This document shows positions 9,908 through 17,880 of a stretch of DNA of 64,000 nucleotides, in pieces. The notes under the pieces were generated by a model. The model was not told where the DNA came from. It was given only the letters and a program-made list of their open reading frames with translations, and searched no databases. A program made the position numbers and the translations under genes. Source of the DNA: Clavelina lepadiformis. Lineage: Eukaryota; Chordata; Ascidiacea; Aplousobranchia; Clavelinidae. Positions within the stretch are counted from its first letter, which is position 1. Each line of letters opens with the position of its first letter. The DNA lies in contig NC_135245.1 in assembly GCF_947623445.1 (NCBI RefSeq), positions 14,329,501 through 14,393,500 on the forward strand. The letters are read 5' to 3'.

Positions 9908-10191
9908 CTCTACATCGCAATCTACTTCTTTGAAATTTCTTGTAGGGTGATTGATTAAAATTGCAACTCCCTGATCTTGATATTTCTTTTTCGGCGTCGA
10001 ATTGAAAAGCGCTCTTGATTCCCCATATTTTTGCACCATTCATTTTCCTTATCAGGGGGACATTTAGTTTCTTGTAGCAAAATTAATTGTGCTTTATCTC
10101 TTTTCTTCAAAGCCTCGAACAAGTCGCTGCGCTTTAGGGGATCGTTCAAACCTCTGCATTTAAGGGAAGTGATACTGAGGTATGCAGTCAA
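9908..10191 (-). pseudogene. LINE-B ORF2 start and endonuclease N-terminal part
   Basis: The ATG at 10191 opens MTAYLSITSLKCRGLND, nearly the same as LINE-A ORF2. It continues through LLQETKCPPDKENEWCKN with the catalytic Glu intact. A frame change follows near 10020, and then the equivalent of KKKYQ and VAILINHP up to the hAT insertion site. The domain continues at 6522-6400 beyond the hAT element. The 186 nt between the ORF1 stop and this ATG (10192-10377) form a short intergenic spacer with no gene. Confidence 0.83.
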
Positions 10192-10377
10192 GGGTATTTG
10201 TAAAATTAAAAACGATAAACACTTATCTTATGTTTTTGTGCGCAACTAATTATAGTAATTACAAAATGGCTGCGAATTGCGAGTTTACTAATAAATGCAG
10301 GCCTTGGCAATTTAAAGTGATAAAAAAGTTTTTCAACTTTATACACGCACATTGGAAACGAAAAATCATAAAATTGT

Positions 10378-11582
10378 TCAAACATTTGCGGTTGCGTTTA
10401 ATTTCATATACTAGCGGGAAGGTATGCTGTTTGAATCTGTGCGTGCCTCTTAAATTGTTATCAGAACAATAACATAGGTAGTATACTTTACTACATTTTG
10501 TACAATGAATAATTTCATTGCGGCCTGATTGTTGTAGAGTTTCATTACAAGAACACATGATTTCACCTTCGTAAATGTGTTCACTCTAGTTATTGGTGTC
10601 TGCATTGTAAGTCTTTTCTTCTTCCATTCCATCTTCTTTTGGTCTTTGTGTCAAAGGGTATTCGTCGGTGCTGGACGGGTCTCTATTCCGTTTTCTTTCT
10701 TCTTTGTCAAGGTCGGCTTCCCTGATTTCAATGATTGTTCCGTCGAAATGATCCACAATCTTTTGGAGCTTAGGTGGTTTAGACTCTGGTAATGGCGACG
10801 AATGTCGGTTTTTCTCTACGTTTTTGTACAACTTAAAATTACTTGAAAGTTCTGGATATTCATCTTTCGAAAGATAGTGGTCGTCTCGCTCGGCTGTATT
10901 AGATTTATTTGCAGGTGTTCCGCCCGAAGTACGCTGACTTTCCACGGGTCGTTGACCTCTTCTTGTTTCTTGCCTCTGTGTGGACATTCTTTTACGAGAT
11001 GTCCAGTCTCTGCACAAAAATAACAAGATTTGACTTGTCCTTCGTATTGTAATATGAATCGGCAAGGACCGAAGAAAATGAAGGGGGGCGGATTGGTTGC
11101 TACTAAGTCCTTTTTTAAAACTTTAAAAATTCTCCGACCATCTTTTAGACCTTTGATACTGTCTCGGCCTTGAGACGAGGAATTAGGTAGACCCATTTGC
11201 TTTAGTGCATCTTCAAGGCTAATGTTAGGAAAATCTATTGGGACCCAGCCAACGACCAAACTTGTGTGTGCGTCCCCTTGCGTGCAAAACACCATCAATT
11301 TCGTTTAGCTTTTCAGCAAGTTTTATGGCGACTGACTTGTTTACACAGGTAATTTCGACGTTTCTACCTGGTCTCTGAACTAATCCCTCAATGAAGTGGA
11401 GTGGGATGGATATTTGTTTCCTTGAGAATATCATAAATTTCAGCCCTTCGTTTGGGTTGCGTTAGTTTTATAGAAACTTCTCTCTCTTTGCAATAACTCT
11501 TAGGTAATTTAAATTTCCAGTGGTTATTCAGACTTACTCTGTCTGCATAAGTTAACCCTTTAGAGGAGGTTTGATCCCCCAT
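10378..11582 (-). pseudogene. LINE-B ORF1 (gag-like with CCHC knuckle), most complete copy
   Basis: Start MGDQTSSKGLTYADR at 11582. Domains in order: YADR motif; RNA-binding-like core (KLPKSYCKEREV, IEGLVQRPGRNVEIT, GWVPIDFP, SIKGLKDGRRIFKV); FILQYEGQVKSCYFC with a CCHC zinc knuckle CYFCAETGHLVKEC (C-x2-C-x4-H-x4-C); an acidic, charged linker; and a C-terminal Cys block (IIHCTKCSKVYYLCYC, RGTHRFKQHT) ending at the stop at 10380-10378. It would bind LINE RNA. About four frame changes break it (near 11400, 11290, 10950 and 10570). Its order serves as the template for reading the other three ORF1 copies. Confidence 0.85.
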
Positions 11583-11882
11583 GCCGACGTAGGGCAGAGT
11601 AATAAACACCTTTCAGTAGAACTGCAGCTAAGGCTATTTCTGGTTGAAGTGCTGAAGTTGATTCTCCTTGAAAACACCTTTAACAAGGTTCTAAAGTAGG
11701 AACTGAAAATAACAACTGGTTGAACAGCAAAAGTAGTAATTTTTTTATTAAACGCTCTCAACGTCGTCAAGGCACGCTTAATATAATGATAAAAAAAAGG
11801 ATCGTGAAACATTCAGAGAAGACGCATAGGAACTGGAAAACGTTCTAAATCAGGAAACACATTAAAAAGTTACATAAAATCT
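11583..11882. other. LINE-B 5' flank, no gene seen
   Basis: These 300 bases lie between the ORF1 start of LINE-B and the ORF1 stop of LINE-C, both on the minus strand. They should hold the LINE-B 5' untranslated region and the LINE-C 3' side. There is no open frame of interest. Low-complexity t and a runs occur near 11740-11800. Confidence 0.4.
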
Positions 11883-12890
11883 TTAATTTACTGTAGAGTT
11901 AAGTTCTTTGGGGTTCGGTTCGTAGATATATTCACAGCTTTCGCACTGAAATGGCTTATATCTTTTTTTAACATATTGGAGCGATAATGTGGTACAATGT
12001 GGATTAGATCGTAGCTTCTGCAAGCGCGCCGGAGGCTTTTAATTTCGTTTATTCGTATTCTGGAAAAATCAAAAAGGAGATGACGAAGTACAACGACGTT
12101 CCTACATCGTTGTACTTCGTCTGAATCTCCGCTTATATCTTTTCTTTTGTTTTCTCGGTTCTCCTGCTTTCCGAGGTTTGTTCGTTAAAGTCGTGTTTTG
12201 AGCTCTCCTTTGGTGGATTTTTTGCTGTTGGTCGGCTCCTCTCCGCATTTTGGGCACTCTTTTGTTTTCCTCATCCAATTCCGAAATCTGAGAAGTTGTT
12301 GTCGGAGGATCTTGTTCATCGGTATTGTCGGTGTTTGCTTAAGAGCAGGTTTCAACTTGTCCGTCATAACTTACCGCGCATCGTATCTTGCCCAAGTAGA
12401 AGTATGAAGGTAGTTGGTGTTGTTCATCGTTTGTTTTTTCACGTTGTAGATTCTTCTGCCATCTTTAATTCCGTGTTTGTCCACACCCAACTGGGCTGGA
12501 CCTTCGATATCCAAGTTTGCAAGGATTTCATCTAAATGTTGTTGTGGGTAATCAATTGGAACCCATCGAATGGTGAGATCAACTCTTTCGTCGCCATGAG
12601 CGGTGGTTGACTTTACTTACATCTGGCCTCCTTTAAAGTATACCTGCGAAACGTATTGCATTTTTCTTGTTATCTAGGGTAATATTTACCACATTTCCGA
12701 GTTTCTGGATGATCCCTTCGATATAGGTATAGCGTATCGGTATTTGGATTTCCTTGAGCAGTAGGTAGATATCCTCTCTCTTGTTTTCTTTTGCATGGAT
12801 GATAACTTCCCTGTGATTACAGACAGTATTCTGCAGCGAGGTCGTTGTTCCATTGTCTTTTAATGCGATCTGCATATGTGTCTCAGCCAT
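11883..12890 (-). pseudogene. LINE-C ORF1 (diverged gag-like)
   Basis: The ATG at 12890 opens MAETHMQIA; a one-base shift in the same place reads ETYADRIKRQWNND, the conserved YADR motif. The core follows: HREVIIHAKENKREDIYLLL, YIEGIIQKLGNVVNIT, ERVDLTIRWVPIDYP, GIKDGRRIYNVKK and YDGQVETC. A Cys pair ECPKCGEE sits where the zinc knuckle ends. The C-terminus reads YKPFQCESCEYIYEP and stops at 11885-11883, aligning with HRFKQQTCGYTYVP of LINE-A. It is clearly the same protein family but a different, older element. At least five frame changes or stops are present. No ORF2 is attached. Confidence 0.75.
12076..12130. repeat. long perfect-stem hairpin
   Basis: gacgaagtacaacga (12082-12096) and its exact reverse complement (12107-12121) are separated by 10 bases. 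The stem extends by ggagat/atctcc across a 3-base bulge (12122-12124), giving 21 paired bases. It lies inside the degenerate LINE-C ORF1, where no structure is expected. It could be a fold-back insertion or a mutation by template switching. Confidence 0.7.
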
Positions 12891-12997
12891 CCTTCACATA
12901 TACTTTTCAAAACTTTAAGTCTTCACTCTGGTAGCATTTTACTTTCCTTCTCTTCAATTTTTACTTCATGATCTGTTTTTGCTTTTGTGTATAAAAC

Positions 12998-13143
12998 TAC
13001 CATACCGTGATCATGAAGATGGTGGGCTCTGGATGAGGCCTGCCCATTGCACATCGGGTCGGCTGACTTCTGCGAATACTCCAAATGCGAGTAACTCGGT
13101 CGTACAATTTCTGTCAGTGGGGACTGCGTTCGCGCTTTCCCCG
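12998..13143 (+). pseudogene. orphan U1 snRNA pseudogene, opposite strand to the array
   Basis: From the stem-loop 1 sequence gtgatcatgaagatggtggg to cgctttcccc, this follows the array U1 RNA with about 10 differences. The U1A loop attgcac, the Sm region caatttctgt and the UUCG stem-loop 4 are all present. The first 20 or so bases, including the 5' splice-site recognition sequence, are replaced by unrelated sequence with a partial duplication (ctaccatacc), so it cannot work as U1. It lies 8.3 kb from the main array, in reverse orientation, between LINE-C and LINE-D. Confidence 0.9.
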
Positions 13144-13366
13144 GATTGTTAAAAAAAAAGATTAAACAGTAACTCGGCATTTGCGGTGACCCGAAGTGGA
13201 TAGATTAAATGTTGTTTCCTTTTCTCCGCCTGCAGGAACTGGAACATTTTCCATCTTTCCCTTATCGGCATTTCGTTAATCGAACAGGCTAAGCTCACAT
13301 CGAAGACAAAACTACCAAGGTAACATTGAGGTAATATTTGTTGAAGAAAGCTTATTCATCAGTTTA
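13144..13366 (+). other. U1 spacer attached to the orphan U1
   Basis: This matches the array spacer over its whole length in the same order: a 3'-box-like gttaaaaaaaaagatt, the cggtgacccgaagt segment, cattttccatc, ggcatttcgttaatcgaaca, and the aacattgaggtaatatttg block upstream of the next U1. The similarity fades at about 13366, where LINE-D begins. Because the untranscribed spacer is included, the orphan is a piece of a genomic U1 array and not a reverse-transcribed U1 RNA. Confidence 0.85.
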
Positions 13367-14218
13367 TTTATTCTTTATGATGAGATTGTCTTAGCCATCG
13401 ATCAACTGAAGATAAATAAATCCCCTGGTGGTGATGGTCTCACTGCAGAATTTTGCAAAACTCTCATCCCTAAGAAAGGTGATCACTCAAAATTATCTAA
13501 CTGGCGTCCAATCTCATTATTGAATTGTGATTACAAAATCTTGAGCACGATTATTTATAATAGACTGTGCCCAATTCTAAACAGCTATATAAGTGACTCC
13601 CAACAATGCGGACTGCCTTCCAGATCAATGATTAACACTCTTTTAAGTACTACATCCGTTCTTGAACACCAAGAACTGTTCCAAGCACCCTTCGCCTTAT
13701 TACATATTGATTTCTCCAAAGCCTTTGATGGTGTCTGTCACTGTTTCATGTTTGCTGTTTTACAGCATATTGGCATCCCCTCGCACCTGCTAAATTGGAT
13801 CAGGATTTTATATCACAATACCTCTTCTCGCATTCAAACGCCTTATGGTCTTACCGATTCGCTCCAAATCAACAGTGGTGTTCGACAAGGTGACCCACTT
13901 AGTATGCTGCTCTTCATACTTACTACTGACATACTATCCAAGAAAGTTGAACTCAACAAAAATATACACACCATCAAATTGGGAAAACAACACCTCACCA
14001 TTCAGCAATATGCGGACGATACTTTTTTCTTTTTAAATGACGAGCAATCGGCCAAGGAACTCCAAACAGTAGTCACGTCTTTTTCGGACATGTCTGGGTT
14101 CCGCCTAAATCACCAGAAAACCAAAATTTTGCCAAAATTTGTCAGTCTCAACAGTTCAAAAGCAAGCTCCTGCCACTCTTTCCGGAGAATCAATTTTCTG
14201 ACAACATCCACATTCTAG
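13367..14218 (+). pseudogene. LINE-D reverse transcriptase domain with internal deletion
   Basis: The frame reads YDEIVLAIDQLKINKSPGG, DGLTAEFCKTL and then IPKKGDHSKLSNWRPISLLN. About 40 residues normally found between the AEFYK and TLIPKKGD blocks are missing, joined in frame at about 13470. The remainder is intact: motif A LLHIDFSKAFDGV, motif B SGVRQGDPLSMLLF, motif C QQYADDTFFF, then SGFRLNHQKTK. The frame shifts at about 14165-14200. With the fingers deleted it could not be active. Confidence 0.82.
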
Positions 14219-15445
14219 ACTTTCTTTTTGAACCAACTACTCCTAAGGATTATTAAACTGAAGAATATCTTCAACCTGCACAAACATCGCCAAGTCTCCA
14301 TGCTTGGAAGAGTGTCTTTGCTTAATGCCCTTTTCATACCACATATCCTTATCCTTGCAAGATTTTCCCTACCGGATCCAAAATGTTTCCGCCAAATCCA
14401 GAAACTCTTCTTTTCATCTCTTCTCTTTTCTTTTTCTGGATCTTCTTTTCTCTGGCATTCACAGCCTTTTGAACCCGTGCAAATATCGCATCTAACTGCC
14501 GCAAAATCAAATGGTGGTATCAACTTCCCAGATCCGATGCTCAAGATCTACGCATCTTTTGTAATGCCTTTCAAATCCCTCTTCTTCAGGGTTCACCCCA
14601 ATCATTTTTGGTACCATTGGATGTTATTTAACCTTGGCACTAAAGTGTTAACCATTCATAAATCAAGCTGTTCGAATAGTACCCCACATGGTGCGAAACC
14701 AAACCACCATTGGATGACCGCTCTTAACATGTATGAAAACAACCAAATGAAGTTGATAGACTGGTCAACAACCACATTCAAAGAAATCTATAATTATATA
14801 TAATTATATATATTATATAACTATAATTATAAGATAATTATCTTAGAGATAAACAAAATGATGGATCGGTACCACTAAACTCCAAGGGTGAGCAGATCTC
14901 CTGGAAAAAGACTTTACTCCAGTTTTCACAAGCTAAAACAAATACATTTGCACAACAAGAAAGAAGCCTCTCCTACAAAACATCTCACAGAGCCTTCTGC
15001 ATGTGTTCCTTTCATCAAAAATTTGGCCTATTCCGACGTAGCAACGGTTCCACAAGACTAGTAAATTGTAAACTTTGCCATCACCCCAAGGACACATCAG
15101 ACCATTTGTTTGTTCACTGCCCAATCTCCCACCAAATTAAAATCAAACTGGAACGGTATATTGCATCTCTCTTGAAAAAAACCAACCAATATCTCTCCGG
15201 ACACAATCTTATATAATGATACTTGCAACTCCCCATCAGATTTACTTATACTGAAGGTGCTATGTCTGTACAAAGAAGAACTATATAGTCATAAGCGATC
15301 GCTAGATGTTGACAATGCATATCTCACTGATAAAACCATGTTCATAAATGAAATGGTATGGAAAATCAGAACCAAATTCAAACATTTTATTGTACATCTA
15401 GATCAAGCTAGAAGGAAAACATTGCCTAATTTACCTTTCCCGTAG
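14219..15445 (+). pseudogene. LINE-D ORF2 thumb and C-terminal domain
   Basis: After the shift the protein continues: LKNIFNLHKHRQVSMLGRV, LLNALFIPHIL, NGGINFPDP, PNHHWMTALNMYENNQMKL. An AT-rich expansion (14793-14845) interrupts it. Then come ISWKKTLLQFSQAK, RAFCMCSFHQK and the zinc motif CKLCHHPKDTSDHLFVHC (C-x2-C-x8-H-x4-C), followed by another break near 15216. The last block, KVLCLYKEELYSHKRSLDV to KTLPNLPFP, ends at the TAG at 15443-15445. LINE-E has the same region in one frame over its last 223 codons. Confidence 0.8.
14793..14845. repeat. AT-rich simple-repeat expansion in LINE-D
   Basis: A run of taattatata-type units, about 50 bp long, replaces the short tataatcactttag present at the same place in LINE-E (near 17950). 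It is a local microsatellite expansion that disrupts the ORF2 frame. Confidence 0.8.
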
Positions 15446-16304
15446 ACAATCTTATATATCCATGTATGTTTGTCCTGTTGTTTTCCTTTCGTGTTTGTTA
15501 GTGTAACAACTCACAAGTAACAATATTGTGATTTGATATAAAGCTTATAGTTTACATCTATAGCATTCATCAACCCTCCCAAATTCAGTGTACCTACAAT
15601 GCCTAAGCCTCTCTTATTACAACGTATTATTATTATTATTACATATTTCCTTACATTCAATGCTAATCTTTTACCTTTTTTCATATATCTGTTTATTTAT
15701 GTTTGTAATAACTAATTTTACTTTATACTATATATACTGAATAATTTTTTGGATCTGTTTGACAAATTGTGGAATTATCCCTGGAACTATTACTTACAAA
15801 TGGATGCAATATGCCACATGGGACCACTTTATTCAACTGCAACCAACAATCCTAAATTGGCTCATGGAACTCCTCTCTATATACCAAACTCAATGTTTTC
15901 TTATGTTTTTGAAAAATACATATATTGTTTTCACTCTGTGTACATGTTTATGGTAACAACATGCTCAAAAATTATGCTACCTATCATGATAACATGTATT
16001 CATACATGAATCTGCTATGGATTTTCCTAAACGTGTTCAAATTATTATAAATATGTGTGATTTTGTGTTATACATTAATGTTCTCTTGGGTTTCAACACT
16101 TGGGATTCCCCTGCAATGATCCTGCCTAATTGTAAATTTGCGCTAAATCATATAATTTTAAATTACGCTTTTGTTTTCATGTCTCGAAACTAATGTTTGC
16201 TAACCATTTACTCAAACATGTCATTTCTATGGAACTTCCAAAAATATAACCAAACTTTGTGACTATTATTCTTACGACTTTTATGGTATATTAACTTTTA
16301 AAAA
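15446..16304 (+). other. LINE-D 3' untranslated region
   Basis: About 860 bases follow the ORF2 stop and end in an A8 tract. The same sequence recurs at 18561-19419 (nearly identical) and, more diverged and truncated, at 20925-21418. A (ttatta)-type trinucleotide run lies at about 15625-15642. Open frames here (for example 15749-16009) lack any family resemblance and are shared only through the duplication, so I treat the region as non-coding. Confidence 0.75.
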
Positions 16305-16306
16305 AA

Positions 16307-16323
16307 ATGAAGATGGTGGGCTC
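16307..16323 (+). other. 17-bp U1 stem-loop 1 fragment between LINE-D and LINE-E
   Basis: atgaagatggtgggctc equals U1 RNA bases 33-49 of the array. It starts at the last A of the LINE-D tail and ends where the 5'-truncated LINE-E begins. The duplicated copy is at 19422-19438. A chance 17-base match to the neighbouring gene family at exactly this junction is unlikely. Confidence 0.7.
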
Positions 16324-16373
16324 CGCCTAAATCACCAGAAAACAAAAATTTTGTGAAGGTCTCCACAGTTCTA

Positions 16374-16823
16374 GGGGTCATTTCCCAATTCAAAGAGATA
16401 GGCTTTTCAATGCAAAGTACATTAAATCAAGAAGCTACCAAAGCAAAACTACATCATAAACCTACCCTGAATGTTGGCTTGCAACGAGATCTAGGTTATG
16501 ACTGCCTACAGTCTTAATTTGGACAAAATCCATTTACTCAGTTTTCTATAACAATTGCCTAAACTTTACAACAAGTTTTTAGCTTACAATTTTAGGACAA
16601 ATACTCCAAAATACCAAAAATTCAAACCCACACAAAATTTACAACTTAGCCTAGACCTGGAACCAGCTGTCGCCAAAACAACAACAAACTATTCCTCATC
16701 GACGTCACATGCGCGTTGGACCGGAAAATTTCTTACTTTTTTTAATATGACGCATTGAGTGCGACACTGTCACAATCGCCGTGTTGCCGGCTCAAAAATG
16801 TCTTTCTATTGGGAAGTGACCCC
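16374..16823. mobile_element. MITE-1, 450 bp with 15-bp terminal inverted repeats
   Basis: The left end ggggtcatttcccaa and the right end, inverted, ggggtcacttcccaa differ at one base. LINE-D has uninterrupted sequence at this site (cagttcaaaagcaagctcc, about 14151), which proves the insertion. The target duplication is short and unclear (cagttcta on the left, tcaaaag on the right), so the superfamily is not assigned. No transposase is inside; a 67-codon frame at 16555-16758 has no recognisable features. Confidence 0.78.
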
Positions 16824-17383
16824 TCAAAAGCAAGCTCCTGTCATTCTTTCAGGAGAATCAATTTTATGACAACATCCAGATTCTAGGCTTTCTTTTTGGA
16901 GCAACTACTCTTAATGATCAATCAAACTGGAAGAAGATGATTATTAAACTGAAGAATATCTTCAATCTGCACAAACATTGCCAAATATCCATGCTTGGAG
17001 GAGTGTCCTTGCTCAATACCCTTTTCATACCACATCTCCTTACCCTTGCACGATTATCCTAACCAGATACAAAGTGTCTCCGCCAAAAACTCTTCTTTTC
17101 ATTTCTCTGGCATCCACAGCCTTTTGAACCCGTGCAAAGATCACACCTAACTGCTGTAAAACTAAATGGTGGTATCAACTTCCCAGACCCAACACTCAAG
17201 ATTTACGCGTCCTTTGTAATGCCTTTCAAATCCCTCTTCTCCTACGTTCACTCCAATCACTTCTGGTATCACTGGATGTTATTTAATCTTATTACTAAAG
17301 TGTTAACCATTCATAAATCAAGCTACTCTAATAGTACCCCACATAGTGCGAAACCAAACCACCATTGGATGACTGCTCTTAAC

Positions 17384-17880
17384 TAGGCCTACCATATTTT
17401 CATCGCCAAAAAAGAGGACAATTTCTTCAGTAAGTACAATGCAAATAAAGTTTTACGTTTAAAGAATTTATCACATGTTTTTGGATAATTATACGCATAT
17501 GCACAGGTAATGCATTCAGCTTCAAAATCATTACGTCCTTTTCTGAAAAAAGGATACTTCTGCCGCAGTTCATCAGAAAACACAGTGTTCCTCTTTGGCA
17601 TTATTGCTTAGCTTTATTTAGATTTTATGTTTGTCTAAATTAAAACAATGATAATAAAAATGATTAGACCTCATGCTGTCGCTGAAAAGTCATTTGACTT
17701 GACTTGGGCCTCATGCCGAAAAGTCACATAAACATATAATTCTGTTGAAAATATAACCAAGAAAGCGCAAAATGCAAAAAAGGAGGACATTTGGGCATTT
17801 TTCAGTGTCCTCGGAGGACAATTCATTATTCTATAGAAAAGAGGACAAATCCTCCTAAAAGTGGACATATGGTAGCCCTA
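17384..17880 (-). mobile_element. MITE-2, 497-bp non-autonomous hAT with 8-bp TSD
   Basis: The ends are inverted: taggcctaccatatttt on the left, and tagggctaccatatgtcc read inward from the right. They are flanked by the identical 8-mer ctcttaac (17376-17383 and 17881-17888), the hAT duplication length. Without the insert the LINE-E protein reads straight through TALN-MNENNQ. It carries the first part of a hAT transposase on the minus strand (17389-17601), so it is a deletion derivative of a known-type hAT and not an unrelated MITE. Confidence 0.88.
17389..17601 (-). pseudogene. hAT transposase N-terminal fragment in MITE-2
   Basis: 70 codons reading MPKRNTVFSDELRQKYPFF, then KGRNDFEAECITCAYAYNYP. 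This resembles the N-terminal BED-type finger start of hAT transposases (basic MPKR, F-x-DEL-x3-PF, then E-x-EC-x2-C). The second half of the finger and the catalytic domain are missing. Confidence 0.65.

Larger units (their letters stand above)
13367..16304 (+). mobile_element. LINE-D, Tx1/L1-like LINE, 5' truncated
   Basis: This element begins inside the RT domain and runs through the ORF2 C-terminus (stop at 15445) and a 3' untranslated region to an A8 tract at 16300-16307. The RT wording (INKSPGGDGLTAEF, NWRPISLLNCDYK, YADD) and the C-terminal CKLCHHPKDTSDHLFVHC finger place it in the L1/Tx1 group, but it is a different family from LINE-A, B and C. Its 5' end abuts the orphan U1 spacer. 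Its 3' A tract is followed by a 17-bp U1 piece. Confidence 0.82.

Noticed and set aside
12296-12535. 79-codon plus-strand frame
   Set aside because: Antisense to the LINE-C ORF1 core, which shows conserved motifs on the minus strand.
12923-13180. 85-codon minus-strand frame
   Set aside because: It runs antisense across the orphan U1 pseudogene.
12998-13366. Reverse-transcribed U1 retropseudogene
   Set aside because: The copy includes the untranscribed spacer in array order, has no poly-A tail, and shows no target duplication, so it came from genomic array DNA.
15749-16009. 86-codon frame (and its copy at 18864-19124) in the LINE 3' region
   Set aside because: It is preserved only because the 3115-bp block is duplicated. 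The LINE-F copy breaks it, and there is no protein family resemblance.
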